Part shown: positions 19,124-27,449 of the stretch, piece after piece
Layout of the letters: each line of letters opens with the position of its first letter
Numbering within the stretch: position 1 is the stretch's first letter
Source: Nocardia acididurans
GTDB taxonomy: Bacteria > Actinomycetota > Actinomycetes > Mycobacteriales > Mycobacteriaceae
Reading direction: 5' to 3'
NCBI RefSeq assembly: GCF_016741815.1
Contig: NZ_JAERRJ010000004.1
Coordinates: 310,001 to 374,000 of the forward strand
DNA: 64,000 bases
Position numbers and translations under genes: made by a program
The notes under the pieces: model-generated
What the model was told of the DNA's origin: nothing
The model's database searches: none
What the model saw: only the letters and a program-made list of their open reading frames with translations

Positions 19124-20089
19124 ATGCACACCATCACGAATTTCGCCCCGCCGGTCTCGCACGCACGGACCGAGGAGCCGACGCGCGCACCGCTGCGGGT
19201 GGCGCTGGTCCAGCACCGCTGGCGCGAGGATGCCGAGGCGCTGCGCGGTGAGCTGCTCGCCGGTATCGCCGCCGCGGCCGAACTGGGCGCGAAGGCGGTG
19301 TTCCTGCCGGAGCTGACGCTGAGCCGGTATCCGGCGTTCGTGCGCGGCGGCGAGAATCCGGGTGCGGCGGCCGAGAGCCTGACCGACGGCCCCACCTTCA
19401 CCTTCGCCGCGAAAGCCGCTGTGGAGCACGGTGTTTTCGTGCACGCGTCGCTGTACGAGAAGGCCGAGCAGCACGACGGGCTGGGCTACAACACCGCGAT
19501 CCTGGTCTCCCCCACCGGCGATTTGGTGGGCCGCACCAGGAAACTGCACATTCCGATCAGCGCGGGCTACTACGAGGACACCTATTTCCGTGGCGGCCCC
19601 GCCGAATCCGATGCGTATCAACCGCATTCGCATCCCGATCTCGGCGATGTCCGCATCGGCATGCCGACCTGCTGGGACGAGTGGTTCCCCGAGGTGTCGC
19701 GCCTGTACTCGCTGGCGGGCGCGGATCTGATCGTCTACCCGACGGCCATCGGTTCGGAGCCCAGCTTCCCGGCTTTCGACACCCAGCCGCTGTGGCAGCA
19801 CGTGATCGTGGGCAACGGCATCACCTCCGGCACCTTCATGATCGTGCCGAACCGCTACGGCGACGAGGGCGAAATCGATTTCTACGGTTCGTCTTTCATC
19901 TCCGACCCGTACGGCCGCATCCTGGTGCAGGCCCCGCGCGACGAGTCCGCGGTGCTGGTGGCGGATCTGGATCTGGATCAGCGCAAGGACTGGCTGGCGC
20001 TGTTCCCGTTCCTCTACACCCGCCGCCCCGACACCTACGCCCGCCTGACCGCCCCGGTCGAGCGCGATCACCCGTTCGGGAGAGCCTGA
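19124..20089 (+). CDS. aguB: N-carbamoylputrescine amidase (nitrilase superfamily)
   Basis: 321 residues from the ATG at 19124 with AGAGGAG before it; a TTG two codons earlier is less likely. The nitrilase triad can be seen: Glu in LPELTLSRY, Lys in GRTRKLHIP and Cys in GMPTCWDEWFPE, the last motif being characteristic of N-carbamoylputrescine amidases. The enzyme hydrolyses N-carbamoylputrescine to putrescine, CO2 and ammonia. The stop codon overlaps the next start by one base (TGATG), indicating coupled translation with agmatine deiminase. The first 20 or so residues extend beyond the usual family start. Confidence 0.9.
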   Translation: MHTITNFAPPVSHARTEEPTRAPLRVALVQHRWREDAEALRGELLAGIAAAAELGAKAVFLPELTLSRYPAFVRGGENPGAAAESLTDGPTFTFAAKAAVEHGVFVHASLYEKAEQHDGLGYNTAILVSPTGDLVGRTRKLHIPISAGYYEDTYFRGGPAESDAYQPHSHPDLGDVRIGMPTCWDEWFPEVSRLYSLAGADLIVYPTAIGSEPSFPAFDTQPLWQHVIVGNGITSGTFMIVPNRYGDEGEIDFYGSSFISDPYGRILVQAPRDESAVLVADLDLDQRKDWLALFPFLYTRRPDTYARLTAPVERDHPFGRA

Positions 20090-21114
20090 TGTCCTGGCAG
20101 ATGTCGGCCGAGGGCGTCGAGCACCGCCGCACCTGGATGGCCTTCCCGCCGGCCGGGGCCGAGATGACCGCGACGCCGGAGTCGGTCGACGACGCCCGGC
20201 GCGCCTGGTCTGCGGTCGCGCACGCGGTGGCGGAGTTCGAGCCGGTCACCATGGTGGTGGATCCGGCCGATACGGCCGCGGCGCGCCGCTATCTGTCGGC
20301 GACGGTCGAGATCGTGACGGCCCCGCTCGACGATGCCTGGATGCGCGATATCGGCCCGACCTTCGTGCACGCCGAGGACGGTTCGGTGGCCGCGGTGGAC
20401 TGGGTGTTCAACGGCTGGGGTCAGCAGGACTGGGCCCGCTGGGACTCCGACCGCCACATCGGCCGGTTCGTGGCGGCGACGGCCGGGATCCCCGTGGTCG
20501 AGTCACGGCTGGTGAACGAGGGCGGCGGCATCCAGGTGGACGGCGCGGGCACGGTGATCCTCACCGAGACCGTGCAATTGGATCCGCTGCGCAATCCCGA
20601 TCTCACCGAAGCCGAGGTGGAGCAGGAGCTTCGGCGCACCATCGGCGTGGAGAAGGCGATCTGGCTGCCGCGCGGCCTGTGGCGGGACTCGGAGCGCTTC
20701 GGCACCAAGGGGCATGCGGATATCGTTGCGGCGCTTCCGGTTCCGGGTGTGGTCCTGGTGCACGATCAGCAGGACGCCGGGCATCCCGATCACGCGCTGA
20801 GCGAGACGGTCAAGGACCTGTTCCGCGGTGAAACCGACGCCGCCGGAAGGTCTTTCGAGGTGATCAGCCTGCCCGCCCCGAAGACCCTGGTCGACGACGA
20901 GGGTTTCGTCGACTACAGCTACATCAATCATTACGTGTGCAACGGCGCGGTGATCCTGTGTGGTTTCGACGATCCGAACGATGCCGTCGCCGCCGCCATC
21001 CTGGCCGAGGTGTACCCCGGCCGGACCATTGTCACGGTCGATGCCCGGGAGATCTTCGCTCGGGGCGGCGGCATCCACTGCATCACCCAGAACGAGCCGC
21101 TGCCGTTGCGGTGA
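20089..21114 (+). CDS. aguA: Agmatine deiminase
   Basis: 341 residues from the ATG at 20089. It belongs to the peptidyl-arginine/agmatine deiminase (pentein) family: DDAWMRDIGPTFV at the active site, NEGGGIQVDG, the histidine in FGTKGHADIVA, and GGGIHCITQNEP at the C-terminus with the nucleophilic cysteine. It converts agmatine to N-carbamoylputrescine, which the preceding gene's amidase then uses. The overlap with aguB supports equal expression. No arginine decarboxylase is in the window, so agmatine is probably imported or made elsewhere. Confidence 0.93.
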   Translation: MSWQMSAEGVEHRRTWMAFPPAGAEMTATPESVDDARRAWSAVAHAVAEFEPVTMVVDPADTAAARRYLSATVEIVTAPLDDAWMRDIGPTFVHAEDGSVAAVDWVFNGWGQQDWARWDSDRHIGRFVAATAGIPVVESRLVNEGGGIQVDGAGTVILTETVQLDPLRNPDLTEAEVEQELRRTIGVEKAIWLPRGLWRDSERFGTKGHADIVAALPVPGVVLVHDQQDAGHPDHALSETVKDLFRGETDAAGRSFEVISLPAPKTLVDDEGFVDYSYINHYVCNGAVILCGFDDPNDAVAAAILAEVYPGRTIVTVDAREIFARGGGIHCITQNEPLPLR

Positions 21115-21261
21115 GCGACCCGGCCGGTACGCCGTTTCGGCTATTGAGGGGCCGGCCGGTTCGACGGACCGGCGCGGGCGCGCGAGTGCCCGCGCCCACA
21201 TACTGAAGTCAGCAACCTTCGGGTTATTCCGAGGGTCCCCGATGTCCACCAAGGAGTTCTC

Positions 21262-22626
21262 GTGCCTGTCATCACTCGTGACGTCGTGATCGTCGGCGCC
21301 GGCCCGTCCGGTCTGACCGCCGCGACCGAGCTGCGTAAAGCCGGCCTGACGGTAGCCGTGCTGGAGGCCCGCGACCGAGTCGGCGGCCGCACCTGGACCG
21401 GTGACATCGACGGCGCGATGATCGAGATCGGCGGCCAGTGGCTGTCGCCGCACCACACCGCGGCGCTGGAATTGGTGGCCGAACTCGGCCTGGAGACCTT
21501 CTCGCGCTATCGGGAAGGCGAATCGGTATTCCTCGACGCGGACGGCGGCAGGCACCAGTTCACCGGTGACGTGTTCCCGGCCCCCGAGGCCACCGCCGCC
21601 GAGATCGACCGCCTGCTCGCCCTCCTGGACGGCCTGGCCGCCGAGGTCGGCGCGGAGGAGCCGTGGACGCATCCCCATGCGCGCGAACTGGATTCGATCC
21701 CGTTCTCGATCTGGCTGGAACGTCAGTCCGACGACGAATACGCCCGCGAGACCGTCGCCTTCTACGTCTCCGGCGCCATGCTGACCAAGCCCGCGCACAC
21801 CTTCTCCGCCCTGCAGGCCCTCCAGATGGCCGCCGCCCAGGGCTCCTTCACTGCTCTCGCCACCGACACCTTCATGCTGGACAGGCGCGTGATCGGCGGC
21901 ATGCAGCAGGTGTCGCAGCGCCTGGCCGCCCAGCTCGGCGACGATGTGCACCTGAACGCGCCGGTGCGCACGGTGCGCTGGTCCGACGCCGGGGTCACCG
22001 TGTTCGCCGAGGGCGACCTGGAGGTGCACGCGGGCCGCATGGTCCTGGCCGTCCCCCCGAACCTCTACTCCGCCATCCGTTTCGATCCCCCGCTGCCGCG
22101 CCGCCGCCACCAGATGTACCAGCACATGTCCTTCGGCTTCGTGGTGAAGGTGCACGCCGTCTACCCCACCCCGTTCTGGCGCGAAAAGGGTTTGTCCGGA
22201 ACCGGTTTCAGCGACAACGACTTCGTCTCCGAGGTCTACGACAACACCAACCACGGCATGGACAACGGCGCACTGGTCGGCTTCATCGCCCACGAACAGG
22301 CCGACGCCGTCTTCGACCTGGAGCCCGAGGACCGACGCAAAACCGTCCTCGACTGCCTGGTCCGCTACCTCGGCCCCGAAGCCGCGAACCCGGTCGTCTA
22401 CTACGAATCCGACTGGGGCGCAGAGGAATGGACCCGCGGCGCCTACGGCGTCAGCTTCGACCTCGGCGGCCTCACCCGCTACGGCCACGACCACCGCGCC
22501 CCACTCGGCCCCATCCACTTCGCCTGCTCCGACCTGGCCGGTCACGGCTTCCAGCACGTCGACGGCGCAGTGCGCATGGGTCGGCGGGCCGCGAAAGCCA
22601 TTGCGACCCAGCACAGCCTGGTCTGA
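21262..22626 (+). CDS. puo: Flavin monoamine oxidase, probable putrescine oxidase
   Basis: 454 residues from the GTG at 21262 with AAGGAG six bases upstream. The FAD-binding Rossmann motif VVIVGAGPSGLTAATEL lies at the N-terminus, then EARDRVGGRTW and IEIGGQWLSPHH; the C-terminal DGAVRMGRRAAKAI closes the flavin fold. It oxidises a primary amine to aldehyde, H2O2 and ammonia. Its place after aguB/aguA and with the aminobutyraldehyde dehydrogenase points to putrescine as substrate; other monoamines cannot be excluded. The 147-bp gap before it holds no gene and may carry its own promoter. Confidence 0.88.
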   Translation: MPVITRDVVIVGAGPSGLTAATELRKAGLTVAVLEARDRVGGRTWTGDIDGAMIEIGGQWLSPHHTAALELVAELGLETFSRYREGESVFLDADGGRHQFTGDVFPAPEATAAEIDRLLALLDGLAAEVGAEEPWTHPHARELDSIPFSIWLERQSDDEYARETVAFYVSGAMLTKPAHTFSALQALQMAAAQGSFTALATDTFMLDRRVIGGMQQVSQRLAAQLGDDVHLNAPVRTVRWSDAGVTVFAEGDLEVHAGRMVLAVPPNLYSAIRFDPPLPRRRHQMYQHMSFGFVVKVHAVYPTPFWREKGLSGTGFSDNDFVSEVYDNTNHGMDNGALVGFIAHEQADAVFDLEPEDRRKTVLDCLVRYLGPEAANPVVYYESDWGAEEWTRGAYGVSFDLGGLTRYGHDHRAPLGPIHFACSDLAGHGFQHVDGAVRMGRRAAKAIATQHSLV

Positions 22627-22651
22627 CCACCACGAAGTGGGTACCGCCGGA

Positions 22652-22678
22652 GGTCCGGGCCGCCCTTGGGCCCGGACC
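22652..22678. terminator. Bidirectional hairpin between convergent genes
   Basis: GGTCCGGGCC (22652-22661) pairs perfectly with GGCCCGGACC (22669-22678) around a 7-nt loop. It lies between the ends of the amine oxidase gene and the convergent DUF4254-type gene. No T-run follows, as is common for actinobacterial terminators. Confidence 0.75.
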
Positions 22679-22695
22679 GGCCGGTGAGTGTGCGC

Positions 22696-23232
22696 CTACC
22701 AGGCGGGGAGGCGGCGGCGTCCGGCTAGGACGTCGCGCACGAGATCGTCGTAGGCGTCGGACAATTCGGCTAGATGGTGCCAGGCACCATGCAGCATTTC
22801 ATTGTTGGCATCCATGGTCATGAGGGCGTGGTGCGCCCGCACGGATGCCTCCGCCAAACGATCGATGACGGACCCGACGGTCTCGGTGTGCAGGGTCGCG
22901 CCCAGACGGTGCTGGGGGACCGAGCGCACGATCCAATCGTCAATGGCCATAACCAATTCGATTCGGCGGCGCTTGTTTTCGATGATTGACGTCGGGTCGG
23001 TTTCCGGCCCTATCCCGCCTCGGCCTACCAGGCGCCGCTCGTGCAGGACCGCCAGGTCGTGGGCGAACCACAGCAGTGGTCCCCCGATGACTCGGTGGCC
23101 TCGGCAAGCGCGCAGGAGTAGGTCGGAGGTCGGCAATAGCCCGGTTGCGAGTGGCTGCGCCTCGATGTCCGCATACTGGGACACGTCGGGCAGTGCCACA
23201 ACGACCGTATTTGACGTCTCCGAACCAGCCAC
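22696..23232 (-). CDS. DUF4254-type protein of unknown function
   Basis: 178 residues from a GTG at 23230-23232; CGAGG lies five bases upstream and a strong promoter about 50 bp upstream. The segment RRRIELVMAIDDWIV and the motif LHTETVGSVIDRLAEASVRA match what I know of DUF4254 proteins, which are mostly helical. No catalytic motif is evident and no function is established. It is divergent from a GntR-family regulator whose putative operator overlaps its -35 box, so it is likely the regulator's target. Confidence 0.7.
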   Translation of the reverse strand: MAGSETSNTVVVALPDVSQYADIEAQPLATGLLPTSDLLLRACRGHRVIGGPLLWFAHDLAVLHERRLVGRGGIGPETDPTSIIENKRRRIELVMAIDDWIVRSVPQHRLGATLHTETVGSVIDRLAEASVRAHHALMTMDANNEMLHGAWHHLAELSDAYDDLVRDVLAGRRRLPAW

Positions 23233-23280
23233 GTTGCCTCGCGTTCATCGCTGACCAACACCGCATTCAGGACCTTCATT

Positions 23281-23317
23281 ACAATAAACCTCGGAACGCT
23301 GGTGTCAAGCCTTACAC
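23281..23317 (-). promoter_or_regulatory. Promoter of the DUF4254-type gene overlapping a putative GntR operator
   Basis: On the minus strand TTGACA (23303-23308) and TATTGT (23281-23286) are separated by 16 bp, a near-consensus sigma-70-type promoter for the gene ending at 22696. The -35 box lies inside the imperfect palindrome GTGTCAAGCCTTACAC (23302-23317, 12 of 16 positions symmetric), which resembles operators of HutC-type GntR regulators. Confidence 0.6.
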
Positions 23318-23374
23318 GGCGGTTCGACCACCGGAGTAGACTTCGGTGCCTTGAAGCAACAACCGAGGAGCGAG

Positions 23375-24214
23375 ATGGCGGACGGTCCGAGATATCAACG
23401 GATCGCAGACCTCCTCCGCGAGGAGATCCGCGCCGGCAAGTGGAAACCGGGCGATCGACTACCGAGCCATAACGAGCTGGCCGATCAGATGCAGGTCTCG
23501 ATCACCACCGCTCGCAACGCTATTCAGCTCCTGGTCGCCGAAAACCTGGTCTACACAGCAACTTCCCGCGGCACCATCGTGCGGAGTCAGGAAGTGCTGG
23601 AATCGGTTGTCACCAACCACATTCGACCGGACCGGCCCAAGGTCGCCGCCGATATCTTCGTGGAGATCGCGCGGTCCGCCGGCCGGGAGCCGTCCAAACA
23701 GTTCAGTGCGAGAATGGAACCGGCCACCCCGGAGGTCGCGCACTGGCTGGGCGTGGACCGCGACGACTGGGTCGTATCGCGCACGATCATGCAGTATCTG
23801 GACAACGAGCCGTGGTCGTGGGAGGTCTCGTTCTATCCGCGAGATCTGGCCGAGGCCACCGGGATCGACTGCCCGCACGACATTCCGGAGGGCACCACCC
23901 GCCGGCTGGCCGCGCGCGGTTTCGCCGAGACCGCGCATCGCGACACCATCGTCGCGCGCCCGGCCACCGCGGAGGAGGCGGCCGTCCTGGGCATCGGTCC
24001 GAGTACCTTCCTGCTGGATCACCTGCGCATCGGGGCCACGCACGATCGGATCACCCGCGTCACCCGGCACCGCTCCACGGCGGCCCGCAATCGGCTGGCC
24101 TACGAGCTGGGCGACGCGGCAGGCACCGACGTCATCCGCCGCACCCTGGGAACCCCGCTCCCCCAGGGCAACTCCCATTCCTTCGGAAACTTCCTACTAC
24201 CCGGCTCGCCATGA
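23375..24214 (+). CDS. GntR-family regulator with UTRA ligand-binding domain (HutC subfamily)
   Basis: 279 residues from the ATG at 23375, preceded by GAGGAG at 23365-23370. The N-terminal winged helix is typical: RYQRIADLLREEIRAGKWKP, GDRLPSHNELADQMQVS and TTARNAIQLLVAENLVYT. The remaining part (about 90-265) has the length and alternating pattern of a UTRA domain, which binds a small effector. The stop overlaps the start of the acetyltransferase gene (ATGA), so the two are translationally coupled. It probably represses itself and the divergent DUF4254-type gene through the palindrome at 23302-23317. Confidence 0.87.
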   Translation: MADGPRYQRIADLLREEIRAGKWKPGDRLPSHNELADQMQVSITTARNAIQLLVAENLVYTATSRGTIVRSQEVLESVVTNHIRPDRPKVAADIFVEIARSAGREPSKQFSARMEPATPEVAHWLGVDRDDWVVSRTIMQYLDNEPWSWEVSFYPRDLAEATGIDCPHDIPEGTTRRLAARGFAETAHRDTIVARPATAEEAAVLGIGPSTFLLDHLRIGATHDRITRVTRHRSTAARNRLAYELGDAAGTDVIRRTLGTPLPQGNSHSFGNFLLPGSP

Positions 24215-24789
24215 TTCCGCACCTTCGCCCGGCCCACATCGGCGACGTCGGAACGATCACCAGGTTCCGACGGCAACGCACCCATTGGCTGGCCGCCCGC
24301 GGCAGTGATCAATGGACCCGGGCCGGGCGAGGGCTCCCCATCGAGACCTTCGTCCGGTCCGTCGCCCATGCCGTGCGCGGCGGGGAGACCTGGATCGCGG
24401 AGATCGACGGCGAACCGGCGGGCACCATCACGGTGAACGACCGCGCCGACGAGGGCCTGTGGTCCCCGGGCGAACTAGCCGACGCGGTGATCGTGCACTA
24501 CATGATCGTGGATCTGCGTTTCGCCGGTCATCATGTGGGCGACGCACTGCTGGCCCATGCCGCGACCCTCGCCCGCGCCGAGCATCGCACCTGGGTGCGC
24601 CTGGACGCCTGGACCACCAATCCCGGACTGCACGACTACTACCGCAGAGCCGGCTTCCGGCTCGCGCGCATCGCCGGGCCGGAAGCCACCGGACCCTCCC
24701 GCGCCCTCTTCGAACGTCCGGCCGCCAGCTGGGTTCGTTCGTACCTGCCGGTGCCGGTGAGCCGTGCGGCGGAGCTGTCCGCGGGTTGA
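24211..24789 (+). CDS. GNAT-family N-acetyltransferase
   Basis: 192 residues. IRP-like start (HLRPAHIGDVGTITRF), the central strand VIVHYMIVDLRFAGHHVGDA and the acetyl-CoA loop region followed by LDAWTTNPGLHDYYRRAGFR match the GNAT fold. The substrate is unknown. The gene overlaps the GntR gene by four bases; the pairing suggests that the acetyltransferase acts on, or protects from, the ligand sensed by the regulator. Confidence 0.8.
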   Translation: MIPHLRPAHIGDVGTITRFRRQRTHWLAARGSDQWTRAGRGLPIETFVRSVAHAVRGGETWIAEIDGEPAGTITVNDRADEGLWSPGELADAVIVHYMIVDLRFAGHHVGDALLAHAATLARAEHRTWVRLDAWTTNPGLHDYYRRAGFRLARIAGPEATGPSRALFERPAASWVRSYLPVPVSRAAELSAG

Positions 24790-24840
24790 TCCCGGCAAAC
24801 CACCGAAAGGTGACAGACCGGTCACCACGCTAGACTGCCC

Positions 24841-24867
24841 GGCAGCGGACGCGCTTCGTCCGCTGCC
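24841..24867 (+). terminator. Hairpin after the GntR-GNAT operon
   Basis: GGCAGCGGAC (24841-24850) and GTCCGCTGCC (24858-24867) form a perfect 10-bp stem with a 7-nt loop, 52 bp after the acetyltransferase stop and 84 bp before the lipoprotein start. A TAGACT box at 24831-24836 and the inverted repeat GGTGAC/GTCACC at 24809-24826 just before it could instead be the promoter and operator of the lipoprotein operon. Confidence 0.55.
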
Positions 24868-24950
24868 GCGCGACATTTCGCACGACCACGGGGTGGGATC
24901 CACGACATCGCATGACCTTCCGCGCGGCCATACGCCTGGGGAGAGGTTTG

Positions 24951-26189
24951 ATGATGAGGCGACCCGTACGCCGGGTAGGGCGCGCGCTGGCGGCGTTGCT
25001 GCTGGCCACCGGACTGGGGGCCGTCGCCGCCTGCGGGTCCGATTCGGTTGCGGCCGTATCCGATCCGGAGATCGATCTCGCGACCCTGGACGTCGGCAGC
25101 TACGAGACGCAGCCCAAGCAGTTCCAGCCCGCGAACCGGCTGATGGTGGCCCGCTACTTCGAGGCGCAGCGGATGGCGGGTTTCGTTCCCTTGCCGTACG
25201 AGATCGATTCGAGCCTGCGGGTCAACGACACCAGGGCCTCGCAGGCGTTCCTCGAACCCGAGGAGGGCAACAGCACGCTCGCGATGCACACCTACCTGAC
25301 GAGCACCGGATTCGCCTCCGACACGAAGGGTTTCGTCGCCGGGTTCGCCAGCACCGGCCGGACCGACGACGATGCCAATATCGGGAACTCCCTGTCCACC
25401 TCGGTGCTGCTGTTCGATTCCGATGCTTCGGCGACGGCGGCCGCGGCGGCGCTGTCCGCGCGCGAGTGGCAGGCGACCTACGACGGCAGCCCGATTGTGG
25501 TCGAGTCACTGAGCTCGCCGATGCACGCGAGCGCGGTGGTCCGGTGGCAGCCCGCAAAACAGGCGCTGGCCGCGTGGTACGCGACCGGACGATACGTGAT
25601 CGTCGCCATCGCGCAGAGCGAAGAGAACCGGGTGCTGAAGCACTCCGACCAGCAGCTGCTGCTGAACCTCACCGACAGGAGCGTCACCGCGACCACGGAG
25701 CGACTCCGGTCCTTCCAGCCGACCCCGGTCGATCAGCTGCCCACGATGGACCTCGACCCCACCGGCATGTACCGCCGGACGCTGTCGCGAACCACCGAGG
25801 ACTACTACACGGGCCCGCCCGGCGTGTACAGCCTGGCCGGTGATCTGCACCTGATGGGAGATCCGCTGGAACTGCGCGGGCACTACGAGCAGGCGGGAGT
25901 GGACGCGGTGGCGTGGGGCGCCACCCGCGTAATCCGCACGCGCGACATCGGATCGGCGCAGCGCCTGCTCGACGAACTGTCCTACGGCCGTTACTACCGC
26001 ACCGCCGCGGGTCCGGCGGCGCTGCCGACCGCACGCTGCGTCACCTATCGCGGCCCCAGCACCGGCGCGATCGCGAACTACTGCTGGGTCACCCGGGACC
26101 GCTACGTGGCGATGGCCTGGGGTGAGCAGATGCCCGATGTGCAGCAGCGGATCTCGGCGCAGTACGCACTTCTCGTGAACAGCAAGTAG
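24951..26189 (+). CDS. Secreted lipoprotein, DUF7373-type
   Basis: 412 residues from the ATG at 24951, the first of two adjacent ATG codons, with GAGAG upstream. A signal peptide with two arginine clusters leads to the lipobox VAAC near residue 29, so the mature protein is lipid-anchored outside the membrane. The mature part begins with an acidic stretch (DPEIDLATLDVGSYETQP), then mixed alpha/beta sequence with no known catalytic motif. It is clearly paralogous to the next gene, including the conserved LDVGS motif and a YDRYVA/RDRYVA-type segment near the end. I believe this family is called DUF7373 and is abundant in Nocardia; function unknown. Confidence 0.8.
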   Translation: MMRRPVRRVGRALAALLLATGLGAVAACGSDSVAAVSDPEIDLATLDVGSYETQPKQFQPANRLMVARYFEAQRMAGFVPLPYEIDSSLRVNDTRASQAFLEPEEGNSTLAMHTYLTSTGFASDTKGFVAGFASTGRTDDDANIGNSLSTSVLLFDSDASATAAAAALSAREWQATYDGSPIVVESLSSPMHASAVVRWQPAKQALAAWYATGRYVIVAIAQSEENRVLKHSDQQLLLNLTDRSVTATTERLRSFQPTPVDQLPTMDLDPTGMYRRTLSRTTEDYYTGPPGVYSLAGDLHLMGDPLELRGHYEQAGVDAVAWGATRVIRTRDIGSAQRLLDELSYGRYYRTAAGPAALPTARCVTYRGPSTGAIANYCWVTRDRYVAMAWGEQMPDVQQRISAQYALLVNSK

Positions 26190-26198
26190 GGGGCGGAC

Positions 26199-27443
26199 AT
26201 GGTATGGCACAACGGTATTCGCGTTACCCTCGCGACCGGCGCACTGGCGGCGGCGACGGTGCTCACCGGATGTTCGACGGTCGCGGGCACCCCCGCTGCC
26301 GGTGAGATCGATATCCGCGCGCTGGATGTCGGCAGCTTCCCGACCGAACCACTGGATCTGCGCAGGGAATACAACCACCAGCTGAACAACGGGACCGAGC
26401 TGGCGGTGATGCGGCTGGCGGGCGCGGTCGCCAATGGTCTGGAGATAGATCCGGCACTGAAGTACACCACTCGGGTCGTGGATATCACCTCCGCGAGCCG
26501 GGCTGACTTCGTACTGGCCGACGTCGCCGTGCAGGCCGCCGTCCAGCACGGACTGCAGTTCGGCTACTCGGCCACCTCGAGCAGCCACAAGATCTCACAG
26601 GACGGCTTCGGGTCCACCGATGTGATGAACGCGTACGGCCACGGCACGCCACCGCCCGACGCCTCGGCGGTGAACCTCACCGTCCTGCAGTTCCCGGATC
26701 GGGATTCGGCGCGCAATGCCGCGACCTCGATGGAGGAGGCCGACTTCGCGGTGGCCCCGGATCTCAATCAGCGACTGACGCTGGATCGCTACCCGGATGC
26801 GAAAGCCCATTGGCGGCCGGGTATTTCGAATATGGCGGCGACGCTGGCCCACGGAAACTATGTGGTCAATGCGTTCGTCCAACTGCCGGAGGCCGATCCG
26901 GAAAAGCTCCGCGCCCGCGCGCAACAGGCGATCGCGGTGCAGCTGCCGCTGCTGGACGCACTGCCGCCGCTGTCCGCGCGTGAGGTGCTGCGACTGGATT
27001 ACGATCCGGAGGGCATGCTGCGGCGCACCCTGCATCCGGAGAAGTACATGACGCCCTCCGTGCAGCGCGAGAACTGGCTGTCCACGCGCGGATTCCTCAA
27101 TGGCGCGGGCGATATGGCGTCCTGGCGGGAGCTGCTCGACATCGGCGGCGTCGACTTCACCGCCACCGTGAACGGGGGCAGCCTGCTGCTGCGCGCCCGC
27201 GACGAATCCGCCGCCACGGCAATGTCTTCCGCGATTCAGGCCAAGACCACCAAGCCCGCGGACGCGCCCGAGGGGGTGCCCGGCGCCTGGTGCAATCTGG
27301 AAGAAGGCAAGTCGCGCAACAACTATCTGTGTGTGGTCAGCTACGACCGTTATGTCGCGCGGGTGAGCAGCACTCAGATCCAGGACGCGCATCAGCGCGC
27401 CGCCGCGCAGTACGCCCTGCTCGCCAATGCGAAGGTGCGGTAG
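26199..27443 (+). CDS. Secreted lipoprotein, DUF7373-type, paralog of the preceding gene
   Basis: 414 residues from the ATG at 26199. The signal peptide ends in the lipobox LTGC near residue 25. The mature start GEIDIRALDVGSFPTEPLDL parallels that of the upstream gene, and both end with a motif on the pattern of AQYALLxN plus a short tail. It lies nine bases after the upstream gene and six bases before the kinase gene, so the three are co-transcribed. A tandem duplication with divergence is the simplest origin. The partners may be extracellular sensors or ligands of the kinase; this is inference. Confidence 0.8.
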   Translation: MVWHNGIRVTLATGALAAATVLTGCSTVAGTPAAGEIDIRALDVGSFPTEPLDLRREYNHQLNNGTELAVMRLAGAVANGLEIDPALKYTTRVVDITSASRADFVLADVAVQAAVQHGLQFGYSATSSSHKISQDGFGSTDVMNAYGHGTPPPDASAVNLTVLQFPDRDSARNAATSMEEADFAVAPDLNQRLTLDRYPDAKAHWRPGISNMAATLAHGNYVVNAFVQLPEADPEKLRARAQQAIAVQLPLLDALPPLSAREVLRLDYDPEGMLRRTLHPEKYMTPSVQRENWLSTRGFLNGAGDMASWRELLDIGGVDFTATVNGGSLLLRARDESAATAMSSAIQAKTTKPADAPEGVPGAWCNLEEGKSRNNYLCVVSYDRYVARVSSTQIQDAHQRAAAQYALLANAKVR

Positions 27444-27449
27444 ATCGCC

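Noticed and set aside
16976..20071. A minus-strand open frame of about 1031 codons opposite gabD, the repeats, the permease and aguB
   Set aside because: It lies antisense to well-identified enzymes, is rich in Arg, Gly, His and Gln as expected for a shadow of GC-rich genes, and crosses the palindromic repeat array.
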